Shown in pieces: positions 1 through 6,873 of a stretch of DNA of 8,565 nt. This stretch comes from Anaerolineales bacterium (GTDB lineage: Bacteria > Chloroflexota > Anaerolineae > Anaerolineales > UBA11657): assembly GCA_947503585.1 (NCBI GenBank), contig CANNEJ010000052.1, positions 1 to 8,565 on the forward strand. Reading direction: 5' to 3'. The notes below the pieces were generated by a model that had not been told where the DNA came from, ran no database searches, and was given only the letters and a program-made list of their open reading frames with translations. Position 1 is the stretch's first letter. Every line of letters starts with the position of its first letter. The translations under genes were made by a program, and so were the position numbers.

Positions 1-616
1 CAGCCGCCACGCATACTTGCAGCCCCCGCGCTGCCAGCCACGCCAGCTGCGCCGGCGCGCGGCCGCCCACCCAAAGATCGCAGCCCGTGATCGCCAGAGT
101 CTGCGCAATCAAATGCCCCAGGCGCCCGGCACCCACCACCAGAACGCGCTGGCGCAGCTGAAGCGGCACCTGCGCTTCAATCTCCAAGGCAGCCGCCAGC
201 GGCTCCGTGAATGTGGCTGCCGTGGTGGACACTTCGTCTGGAACAACATGCAGATTTGCAGCCGGCAGCGTTAGGTACTGTGCAAAGCAGCCGTCGCGCT
301 GCACAATGCCCAGCACTGTGCGCTGCAAACAGTGCGTGGGCTGGCCGCGGGTGCACTGGTCGCAAGTTCCGCAGCTGGCATTTATCTCGCCCACCACGCG
401 CCGGCCGCACAGCTGCGCCGGCCCGCTTTCCACAATGCCCACAAACTCGTGCCCAAGCACGCCGCAGTACGGGTAGTAGCCGCGCACCAGCTCCAGATCA
501 GTGCTGCAGATGCCGGCGCACAATACGCGCACCAGTGCCTCGCCGGCTGCCGGCTCCGGTACCGGCACGTCGGCGCGCAGGCGCAGTTGCCGGTCTTGCA
601 GCCAGAGGGCGTGCAT
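1..616 (-). CDS. Zinc-dependent medium-chain dehydrogenase (alcohol dehydrogenase-like), 3' end missing
   Basis: Reading the minus strand from the ATG at 616 gives 205 residues that run off the left edge without a stop. Seen: an N-terminal GroES-like catalytic domain with catalytic-zinc ligands Cys37 (GICSTD) and His56-Glu57 (GHEFVG). The structural-zinc loop is complete, with Cys82, 85, 88 and 96 in C-x2-C-x2-C-x7-C spacing. FTEPLAA follows near 136-142, then the start of the Rossmann NAD(P) domain with VGAGRLG at 161-167. These are hallmarks of the MDR superfamily (alcohol, sorbitol and threonine dehydrogenase relatives), soluble enzymes oxidising an alcohol or polyol with NAD(P)+. The substrate cannot be told. 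The full family length is about 310-350 residues, so roughly a third is outside. It lies 15 bp after the mutL stop and has no good Shine-Dalgarno sequence, so co-transcription with mutL is likely. Family assignment is firm; function is not. Confidence 0.9.
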   Translation of the reverse strand, partial: MHALWLQDRQLRLRADVPVPEPAAGEALVRVLCAGICSTDLELVRGYYPYCGVLGHEFVGIVESGPAQLCGRRVVGEINASCGTCDQCTRGQPTHCLQRTVLGIVQRDGCFAQYLTLPAANLHVVPDEVSTTAATFTEPLAAALEIEAQVPLQLRQRVLVVGAGRLGHLIAQTLAITGCDLWVGGRAPAQLAWLAARGLQVCVAA

Positions 617-631
617 GCTTGCTGCCGCTTT

Positions 632-2380
632 CTATTTGCGCCCGAACTGGCGCTCCAGCACCGACACACTTAAGTGGATCATGGTGGGGCGGCCGTGCGG
701 GCAGGTGCGCGGCGCGCTGCAGGCTTCCAGCCCGCGCACCAGTTGCTGCTGCTCGGCCGGCGAAAGCGCCTGCCCCGCCTTCACGGAAGCCCGCTTGCAC
801 ACGCGCGCAATAATGCGCCGCTCGCCGGCCTGCGCCAGCAGGCTTTCGTCCTCTTCCAGTTCATCCACCACACTGCTCACCGCGCGCGCGGCATCCACCG
901 GCCCCAGCACAGTGGGGATGGCGCGCACCAGAAAGGCGCTGGCGCCGAAGTCGCTGATATCAAAGCCCAGCGCATTCAGCGTGCTGAGTTGCTGCCGCAG
1001 CAGGCTGGCGGCTGCCGGCGAGACCTCTACTGTGGCGGGCTGCAGCAGCGCTTGCGCGGTCACCTGCGCACCCGCAGCCTGCGCCAGGAATGCCTCGTAC
1101 AACACGCGCTCATGCGCAGCATGCTGGTCAATCAGGTATAGGCCGTCCGGGCCTTCTGCCACCACATACGCCAGGCCCACTTGGCCCAGCACACGCAGCA
1201 ATGGAATGGACTCGCGGGTGGGCAGCGCGCTTGTTTGATCCGGCTGCGCTGCGTGCGCCGGATCCGGGTTAGTGGCTGCGTCGGTATTTGGGTGCTGCGT
1301 GCCGGCGCCGCTCCACACTTTCCAAGACCAGTCGCCCAGCCCGGGCTGCGGGCCGTTGCTCCACTCGCGCGGCGTGCCGGCCGCAACCGGCGCCTGCTGC
1401 AGCAGCGCGCTGCGCACGGCGCGCCCCACCGCGCGGAAGATTACATCCGGCGCACGAAAGCGCACCTCGGCTTTGGCGGGGTGCACGTTCACGTCCACCT
1501 CCGCGGGCGGCACTTGCAGCTGCAGCATAACGGTGGGGTAGCGCCCGCCGGGCAGCAGTGTGTGGTATGCCTGCAGCACGGCACTGGACAGCTGCTGGTC
1601 CTGCACCCAGCGCCCGTTCACAAAAAATGTGAGCTCGCGCCGGTTGGCGCGATGCTGCTCCGGCGGGCTCACAAAGCCGCGCACCTCAATGCCGTCGGCG
1701 GTTTGCGGCGCAATCTCCAGCAGCGCGCGCGCCAGCTCGGCGCCGTACGCCGCCAGCAGCGCCTCGCGCGCGGCACCGCCGCCGGTTGCCTGAAAAACCT
1801 CGCGCCCGTCAAACTGGAGCGTGAAGCGCACCAGCGGGTAAGCCAGTGCGTAGCGCGCCAGCAAGCGCGCCATATGCGTGCGCTCGGAAGTTTCAGACTT
1901 GAGAAACTTGAGGCGCGCCGGCATGTTGAAGAATAAATTCTCGACAGCGATCACGGTGCCGGGCGGCGCGCCGATGCCTTCGCGCGCCAGCAGTTGGCCG
2001 GCGTCCATGCGCAGCTGCGTGCCGGTTGCCTCTGTGCGCGCGCGTGTAATGGCGCGCACGCGGCTGACGGCGGCAATTGCTGCCAGCGCTTCGCCGCGAA
2101 AGCCCAGCGACATGATTTGCGAGAGGTCGGCAGCGTTGCGCAGCTTGGAGGTGGCGTGGCGCGCAAACGCCAGCTCTACTTCGGCCGCGCAAATGCCCGC
2201 GCCGTCGTCGGACACGCGGATCAGGCTGCGGCCGCCGCCTTCCACCTCCACGCGAATGCTGTGCGCGCCGGCATCGAGCGCGTTCTCCAGCAGCTCCTTC
2301 ACCACGGATGTGGGGCGTTCCACCACCTCGCCCGCTGCAATCTGCGAGATCACCGCTTCCGCCAGAACAGCGATTGCCAT
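632..2380 (-). CDS. mutL: DNA mismatch repair protein MutL, endonuclease type
   Basis: The 582-aa product is MutL, the ATPase that links MutS mismatch recognition to strand incision. The N-terminal GHKL ATPase (about 1-330) shows Glu29 and Asn33 in KELLENALDAG, DDGAGI at 58-63, RHATSKL at 74-80, GFRGEAL at 93-99 and Lys303 in HPAKAEVRF; positions match the E. coli numbering closely. A low-complexity linker (about 331-392, rich in Asn, Pro, Ala) leads to the C-terminal dimerisation domain. That domain carries the metal-binding nuclease motif DQHA-x2-E-x4-E at 418-429, VCKRA at 527-531 and CPHGRP at 560-565. E. coli MutL lacks this nuclease motif, so this protein should nick DNA itself as in bacteria without MutH. 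It is slightly shorter than the usual 600-650 aa, mostly in the linker. The ATG at 2380 is supported by the family start; its Shine-Dalgarno sequence is weak. No mutS lies nearby. Confidence 0.97.
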   Translation of the reverse strand: MAIAVLAEAVISQIAAGEVVERPTSVVKELLENALDAGAHSIRVEVEGGGRSLIRVSDDGAGICAAEVELAFARHATSKLRNAADLSQIMSLGFRGEALAAIAAVSRVRAITRARTEATGTQLRMDAGQLLAREGIGAPPGTVIAVENLFFNMPARLKFLKSETSERTHMARLLARYALAYPLVRFTLQFDGREVFQATGGGAAREALLAAYGAELARALLEIAPQTADGIEVRGFVSPPEQHRANRRELTFFVNGRWVQDQQLSSAVLQAYHTLLPGGRYPTVMLQLQVPPAEVDVNVHPAKAEVRFRAPDVIFRAVGRAVRSALLQQAPVAAGTPREWSNGPQPGLGDWSWKVWSGAGTQHPNTDAATNPDPAHAAQPDQTSALPTRESIPLLRVLGQVGLAYVVAEGPDGLYLIDQHAAHERVLYEAFLAQAAGAQVTAQALLQPATVEVSPAAASLLRQQLSTLNALGFDISDFGASAFLVRAIPTVLGPVDAARAVSSVVDELEEDESLLAQAGERRIIARVCKRASVKAGQALSPAEQQQLVRGLEACSAPRTCPHGRPTMIHLSVSVLERQFGRK

Positions 2381-2493
2381 GCGCCGATTCTACATCCCAA
2401 CGTATTACCCCGGCGCTCTGAATGCGGGCGGTATACTCGCAGCGCGACTGCACAATCCAAGCGGTTGCACGTTGTAACCCAAAGTTAATCACC
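2381..2493. promoter_or_regulatory. Divergent intergenic region between mutL and the plus-strand operon
   Basis: These 113 bp separate the ATG of mutL (minus) from the ATG of the small membrane protein (plus), so promoters for both should lie here. The only hexamer close to a -10 box is TATACT at 2432-2437 on the plus strand, and the central GTATAC (2431-2436) is palindromic, giving TATACC on the minus strand. No convincing -35 box sits at 16-18 bp on either side; on the minus strand TTGGAT lies 19 bp before TATACC. This is a candidate only. I see no operator-like long inverted repeat. Confidence 0.35.
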
Positions 2494-2805
2494 ATGCCTG
2501 ATTTCCTTCTTCCACTGTTGGCGCGCAATTGGAATCTGACGCTTTTGCTTGCGATCTCCCATGTAATTATTCTGTATGCTTGGCTGCGCGCTGAGCGCAA
2601 GGGCCGCTGGCTTTCAGTGTTTTTTTTGGTGCTGCCCATGTGGTATCTGATGTACCGGCTGGCGCGCTGGCGCCTGCAATTACCGGAGCTCGCAATTTCA
2701 TTTGGCCTGGGTGGCGGTGTTTACCTGCTCTGGCATTTGCTATACCTGCGCAAAATTCCGCTGCCCAACAGCGACAATATTCAAGTTTGGGGACAGGAGA
2801 GTTGA
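2494..2805 (+). CDS. Uncharacterised three-helix membrane protein (103 aa)
   Basis: I do not recognise a named family. The protein is very hydrophobic, with three predicted membrane segments at about residues 14-31, 39-56 and 66-85, a basic loop RAERKGR at 32-38 and a short polar tail ending in DNIQVWGQES. No catalytic motif or Cys is visible. The ATG at 2494 is chosen because the protein-like, hydrophobic sequence begins there; an upstream in-frame ATG at 2422 would add 24 polar residues lying across the candidate -10 box. No clear Shine-Dalgarno sequence precedes it, so it may be translated from a short-leader mRNA. Its TGA overlaps the TTG start of the next gene (TTGA, 2802-2805), which argues for an operon and for coupling to the S41 lipoprotein. 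A run of eight T (2620-2627) lies in the second helix. It could help anchor, export or assemble the lipoprotein, but that is a guess. Confidence 0.75.
   Translation: MPDFLLPLLARNWNLTLLLAISHVIILYAWLRAERKGRWLSVFFLVLPMWYLMYRLARWRLQLPELAISFGLGGGVYLLWHLLYLRKIPLPNSDNIQVWGQES
2795..2800 (+). promoter_or_regulatory. Ribosome binding site that fixes the TTG start of the S41 lipoprotein
   Basis: AGGAGA lies inside the last codons of the small membrane protein gene and just before the TTG at 2802. The spacing from AGGAG to TTG is only 2 nt, shorter than the usual 5-9, and fits translation coupled to the upstream gene's termination rather than independent initiation. Confidence 0.5.
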
Positions 2806-5471
2806 CGGCGCGCCCGACGGGCGGCGCACTGCGCGCTGGATGGCTGCCGGTGCTGTTGGCTGGGCTGCTGGCGAGCTGTGGCGGTTATGGCGGTCCGGCT
2901 GGAAGGGGCTTGCCGGAAGCCGGGCTGGCAGGAGCCACCAGTGCGGCCACAGCCACTAACGGGCAGCTGCCCGCCTCAGCTGCCGCCCCAAACCGCAACG
3001 AGCCGGTCAAGATCACCGGCATTGCCGAAATCACATTCCCACTTTTTGAAAGTTATCTCGTTGAGCCGTATGTGCTGCTGGAAGACGCAGCCGGCTTTGT
3101 GAACCGGGATTTTGAGTTTGAGCTTGCGCCGGAAAATCAGGTTATGGGCCCCCTTCGCAAAGACAGGCTCGGTCAGTATCAATACACCCTGCATTTGCCG
3201 GCGCAGCCAGTGGGGACGCTGCTGGATGTAAGCCGCAGTGGCCGGCCGCAAGTGATGGTGTTCGCGGTTGCGGTGCAGGCCAACTTAGTTGGCGATCCGT
3301 TTTTGGACCGCTCTGAGTTTCGCGGCTGGTCCACCACTTGGAGCTCGGCCCGCATTGACAGCGAGAATAAAGACGAGGTCATGGGCGGTGCGCTGCTTGT
3401 GTGGGCGCCGGATGGCTCACAGGAGTTCCCCGCCGGCTTCGGCAGTGACGGATTGCTTTTCACAAGTGATGACCCGCTGGCACCCATACCGGCGGGCTAT
3501 ACGATCATCGATCTGGAACAAGAGCCCTTCCGCTTTTACAAGGAAGCCAATCCCCAACTAACACTTTATGAAGGCGATGTGGCGGTTAAAGACTACAGCG
3601 CTATGACGTATACGGAGGCTTTTGATGCGCTGATTAACAAAGCGCGCGCCGAATATCCATTCACCGAATCGAAGGCGGTGGATTGGGATGCGATCTATGC
3701 CAGCCTGGCGCCGCGTGTTGCGGCTGCCGAGCTGAAGGCGGACCCGCTCGGGTTTTACCTTGCGATCCGGGACTTCACTTGGGCGATACCGGACGGGCAC
3801 ATTGGGGCGAGTGGCGACGACGGCGGCCGGTTTGTGGCGGAGGTGGGCGGCGGTGTGGGCCTCGGCTTGATGCAAGTGGATAACGGAAGCGTGATCGCGG
3901 CGTATGTTACGGACCGCAGCGCTGCTGCCCGGGCTGGCATTTTGCGCGGTGCGGAAATTTTTGAGTACGGTGGCAAGCCGGTTGCAGTCGCCGCTGCTGA
4001 GGTGGTTCCATGGTCGAGTCCGTTTTCCACAGCGCACACACGCAGCTTGCAGCAGTTCCGCTATCTCACCCGCGGTGCACTGGGTGCCAACGTGGCCGTT
4101 GTTTGGCGCAACGCGGGCGCCGATGAGAAGCAGGCGGCGGTTCTGGTGTATGGCGATGAGCGCGATTCATTCTATGCACTGTCTTTTAGTAGTGGTGTTG
4201 AAGGCGGGCTACCGCCGGTTACCTACCGCGTGATACCCGGTGCTGATCTGCCGGCAGGCGGCGTGCCGTTTGCTTCCGCAAAGTTCGGGGTGCAAATAGA
4301 TGCGCGCCAGACTGGTATTGGCTACATCAAGATGTCGGACCTGTCGGATGATCTGAACCTGACGGTGCGTTTGTTTGCGCGTGCCGTGAGGTTATTTAGG
4401 GACGAAGAAGTACCCGCAATCATTGTGGACTTGCGCCAAAACAATGGGGGCAGCCCGATGGGTGCCGGGTTGGCAGCCTACTTTACAAAAGACGAGGTTG
4501 AGCTGTCCCGCAGCTATTACTATAGTGAGCGCACTGGCAAGTTTGAAACTTACGGGCCGCCGGCAACCATTGAGCCGGATGCAACTTTGCATTACCCGGG
4601 CAGATTGGTGGTGCTGGTGGGGCCGGATTGTGCCAGTGCCTGTGAGGATATGGCGTGGGTGCTGCGCCAGCTGCCGCAAACAATTGTGCTTGGGCAGTTC
4701 CCCACCGCCGGAATGATGGGCGAGGTGGGTCGCGGCCAATACCGGCTGCCGGCGGAAATCCAGCTTCAGATTCCCACCGGCTTGGACCGGGACATGCAGG
4801 GAGAAATTGTGATTGAGGGCGTCGGTGTTGTGCCGGACTTAAGAGTGCCGGTGGATATGGTGAGTGCGCTTTCTGGAAAAGATGTGGTGCTGGATGGCGC
4901 GCTGGGTGCGCTGACACAGCAGCCACGCCTGCGCCGTGCGCTGGATGTCAGTGACATGCTGCAAGGGAAAACACCAACGGGCGGTTCAGAATCCGGTGGC
5001 ACACAAATCTTGCTGCCGGGCGCTGCGCAAATTGACATAGATTCCGGCGAGCCGGGCAGCGCGTGGTGGCAGCGGCTGGCGGATGCGCAGGCAACGGCGG
5101 TGCTCCGTGAGGGCCAATCGGAGAGCGTGGCGGTGCAGCTGCGGGACAAAGATGGTGAAGTGCTGTGGGCTTATGGCTGGTGCGCAGCGGATGATGCAAC
5201 GCTGGCCGCCGCCTGGGAGCAAATTAGGGCGCGCTTTTTTGTCGAAGGGTTGGAAGTATCCGCGGCTAATTTGTTCACAGCGGAGCATGCGGTGGATGGC
5301 GGGATCTGCCGCGCCAATTTTGCTGCCTTGGGCAACTTCCCCGGCGGCACCCACGACCTGTCCGTAGAAGTTAACTTTGCCGGGCCGGTGCGGGCCGGGC
5401 AGCGCATACATGCCGCTGGCTTGCGCACCTACACCCATATGGTGACCGCCCCGTACATATCCAGCAACTAG
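2802..5471 (+). CDS. S41 family peptidase-like lipoprotein (tricorn/CPAF-like layout), 889 aa
   Basis: Started at TTG 2802, the product has an ideal lipoprotein signal: basic n-region, hydrophobic WLPVLLAGLLA, and lipobox LASC with Cys26. This is why the longer reading (GTG at 2640) is rejected. A Gly/Ala/Ser-rich tether leads into an N-terminal region (about 60-250) of no recognised family, with an acidic Gly/Asp segment near 213-225. Then come a helical cap with IPDGH (His333), a PDZ-like stretch (about 348-396), and the S41 core with DLRQNNGGS (543-551) and the nucleophile Ser612 in CASACE. The Lys that follows the Ser by 25 residues in CtpA is Gly here, so the likely layout is Ser-His-Glu as in tricorn, IRBP-like and CPAF members, with Glu672 in EGVGVVPD a candidate Glu. 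A C-terminal region (about 700-889) is unassigned. It should be anchored outside the cytoplasmic membrane and cleave peptides or proteins, substrate unknown. It lies 33 nt before ctpA. Confidence 0.88.
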   Translation: MTARPTGGALRAGWLPVLLAGLLASCGGYGGPAGRGLPEAGLAGATSAATATNGQLPASAAAPNRNEPVKITGIAEITFPLFESYLVEPYVLLEDAAGFVNRDFEFELAPENQVMGPLRKDRLGQYQYTLHLPAQPVGTLLDVSRSGRPQVMVFAVAVQANLVGDPFLDRSEFRGWSTTWSSARIDSENKDEVMGGALLVWAPDGSQEFPAGFGSDGLLFTSDDPLAPIPAGYTIIDLEQEPFRFYKEANPQLTLYEGDVAVKDYSAMTYTEAFDALINKARAEYPFTESKAVDWDAIYASLAPRVAAAELKADPLGFYLAIRDFTWAIPDGHIGASGDDGGRFVAEVGGGVGLGLMQVDNGSVIAAYVTDRSAAARAGILRGAEIFEYGGKPVAVAAAEVVPWSSPFSTAHTRSLQQFRYLTRGALGANVAVVWRNAGADEKQAAVLVYGDERDSFYALSFSSGVEGGLPPVTYRVIPGADLPAGGVPFASAKFGVQIDARQTGIGYIKMSDLSDDLNLTVRLFARAVRLFRDEEVPAIIVDLRQNNGGSPMGAGLAAYFTKDEVELSRSYYYSERTGKFETYGPPATIEPDATLHYPGRLVVLVGPDCASACEDMAWVLRQLPQTIVLGQFPTAGMMGEVGRGQYRLPAEIQLQIPTGLDRDMQGEIVIEGVGVVPDLRVPVDMVSALSGKDVVLDGALGALTQQPRLRRALDVSDMLQGKTPTGGSESGGTQILLPGAAQIDIDSGEPGSAWWQRLADAQATAVLREGQSESVAVQLRDKDGEVLWAYGWCAADDATLAAAWEQIRARFFVEGLEVSAANLFTAEHAVDGGICRANFAALGNFPGGTHDLSVEVNFAGPVRAGQRIHAAGLRTYTHMVTAPYISSN

Positions 5472-5485
5472 TGCGCAGGGCGCAC
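5471..5485 (+). other. Short GC-rich hairpin between the S41 lipoprotein stop and ctpA
   Basis: GTGCGC (5471-5476) and GCGCAC (5480-5485) form a perfect 6-bp stem with a 3-nt AGG loop. It begins at the last base of the TAG stop and ends 2 nt before GGAGA (5488-5492), the likely ribosome binding site of ctpA. No T-run follows, so it is not an intrinsic terminator. It could stabilise an mRNA end or tune ctpA translation, or be chance in GC-rich DNA. Confidence 0.4.
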
Positions 5486-5504
5486 CCGGAGACCAATCGA
5501 AGCT

Positions 5505-6776
5505 ATGTTTGACAAGATTTCGCGCGCAACGCTGGCACTGCTGGGCGCCCTGTTTGTGGGCGCCGGGGTCTTCAGCGTTGGGTTTGTAACCGGCAGCCGC
5601 TACAACACGCTGCTGCCGGCAGTCCTGCAGTCGGTGGTGCCGGTGCCCGCAGCCGGCGCGGTAGTAACGGTCGACAAGATTACGGTGGCGCCTGCGCAAG
5701 GCGCAACGCCCGAAGAATTGCAAACCGCCTTCAAGCCGTTTTGGGAAACTTGGGAACTGCTGCAAAAGAACTTTGTAGACCGGCCGCTGGACACCACCAA
5801 GCTGGTGAACGGTGCCATCCAGGGCATGATGCGCGCCACCGGCGACCGCAACACCAGCTATATGACGCCGGATGAGCAGTCGGTGATGCAGGGCGACATG
5901 TCCGGCGAACTGGAGGGTATTGGCGCGGAGGTGGATGGCAGCGGCGACCTAATGCGCATTGTGGCGCCGATGAAGGGATCACCGGCTGAGGCTGCCGGCG
6001 TGCGCGCTGGTGACTTGATCTTGGAAGTTGATGGCGTAGACATGTCCGGGCTGGACAGCAGCACAGTAATCAGCAAGGTGCGCGGCAAGGCCGGCACTAA
6101 GGTAAAACTATTGCTGCAGCGCGCGGGCGCCTCAGCGCCCGTGGAAGTGGAAATCACACGCTACAAGATCACCATTCCAATGGTGGAGGGCAAGCTGCTC
6201 ACTAGTGGTGTGGCCTATGTGGAGATCAACCAGTTTGGCAGCGATGCGGAAGTTGCGCTGCGCGAAAAACTGAAAGAGCTGCTGGCACAAAACCCGCCCG
6301 GCCTGATTATCGATCTGCGCAACAACCCGGGTGGGTATTTGGATTCGGGTGTGGCAATTGCCTCAGAGTTGGTGGCTGACAGCCCGGTAATGGTTGAGCG
6401 CCTGGGCGACGGCAGCGAACAAGAGTATGCCGCGCGGCCCGGCGGGCTGGCCACAAAAATCAAGCTGGTGGTGCTGATCAACGCCGGCAGCGCCAGTGCG
6501 TCGGAAATTGTTGCGGGCGCAGTGCAAGACTACAAACGCGGCTTGCTGGTGGGCGAGAAATCCTACGGCAAGGGCACCGTGCAAACCTGGTTGGATCTTT
6601 CCGACGGTGGCGGCGCGGTGCGCATCACGTTTGCGCGCTGGCTGACGCCCAAAAAGCGCTCGGTGGACAACAAGGGCCTGATGCCTGATGTTTTGGTGCC
6701 GCTGACCGAGGCGGACCAGTCTGCCGGCCTCGACCCGCAGCTGGCGGCGGCGGAAGCCGTGCTGCTGCAGCCGTGA
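5505..6776 (+). CDS. ctpA: Carboxy-terminal processing protease, S41A (CtpA/Prc type)
   Basis: The 423-aa product is a membrane-anchored serine protease that trims or degrades exported proteins from their C-termini. Seen: a single N-terminal membrane segment (about 8-30) acting as an uncleaved anchor, a helical N-terminal segment (70-125) with GDRNTSYM, and a PDZ domain (about 128-215) containing GSPAEAAGVRAGD. The S41 core follows with DLRNNPGGYLDSG (270-282) and NAGSASASE (326-334). The nucleophile is Ser331, Asp342 lies 11 residues later and the general base Lys356 (YGKGTVQ) 25 residues later, the same spacing as in E. coli Prc (Ser430, Asp441, Lys455). The family hallmark GLMPDV is at 391-396. 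Length and domain order are normal for the family. The ATG at 5505 is preceded by GGAGA at 5488-5492 with a longish 12-nt spacing; 33 nt separate it from the lipoprotein gene. All catalytic residues are present, so it should be active, unlike the differently arranged S41 lipoprotein upstream. Confidence 0.95.
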   Translation: MFDKISRATLALLGALFVGAGVFSVGFVTGSRYNTLLPAVLQSVVPVPAAGAVVTVDKITVAPAQGATPEELQTAFKPFWETWELLQKNFVDRPLDTTKLVNGAIQGMMRATGDRNTSYMTPDEQSVMQGDMSGELEGIGAEVDGSGDLMRIVAPMKGSPAEAAGVRAGDLILEVDGVDMSGLDSSTVISKVRGKAGTKVKLLLQRAGASAPVEVEITRYKITIPMVEGKLLTSGVAYVEINQFGSDAEVALREKLKELLAQNPPGLIIDLRNNPGGYLDSGVAIASELVADSPVMVERLGDGSEQEYAARPGGLATKIKLVVLINAGSASASEIVAGAVQDYKRGLLVGEKSYGKGTVQTWLDLSDGGGAVRITFARWLTPKKRSVDNKGLMPDVLVPLTEADQSAGLDPQLAAAEAVLLQP

Positions 6777-6873
6777 AGCCGTCTTACGCAATGCAAATAT
6801 TTCAGCGCAACACTCCGGCTTATGGGCGGTGAATTTCTGAGCCGAGCCAATTTAGCACACAAGGACACAACAC
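6777..6873 (+). other. 97-bp spacer before the zinc peptidase gene
   Basis: No gene is visible here. A bulged inverted repeat (CTCCGGCT at 6813-6820 with AGCCGAG at 6840-6846, 19-nt loop) lacks a following T-run, so it is not a standard terminator. No convincing promoter is seen. A strong ribosome binding site, AAGGA (6861-6865), lies 8 nt before the ATG at 6874. Readthrough from ctpA into the next gene is therefore plausible, but a separate promoter cannot be excluded. Confidence 0.5.

Noticed and set aside
501..2477. Several long plus-strand open frames (e.g. 501-1238, 1181-1936, 1878-2477)
   Set aside because: They lie antisense to the dehydrogenase and mutL genes, are rich in Arg/Ala/Ser/Cys and show no family motif. 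They are frame shadows in GC-rich DNA.
2422..2493. Upstream ATG at 2422 for the small membrane protein
   Set aside because: It adds 24 polar residues across the candidate -10 region, while hydrophobic protein-like sequence starts at 2494. It is not excluded outright.
1893..2639. Minus-strand frame of 248 aa across mutL start and the small gene
   Set aside because: It is in a different frame from mutL, Arg-rich and without motifs, and crosses two real genes.
2640..2801. GTG at 2640 as the start of the S41 gene
   Set aside because: It would overlap the small membrane protein by 165 nt and place a perfect lipoprotein signal 55 residues inside; the extension looks like shadow-frame translation.
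3558..5765. Minus-strand open frames within the S41 genes (e.g. 3558-4037, 4986-5765)
   Set aside because: Antisense to strongly supported coding sequence with catalytic motifs; composition typical of shadows.
6813..6846. Inverted repeat between ctpA and yugP as a terminator
   Set aside because: The stem is bulged, the loop is 19 nt and no T-run follows.
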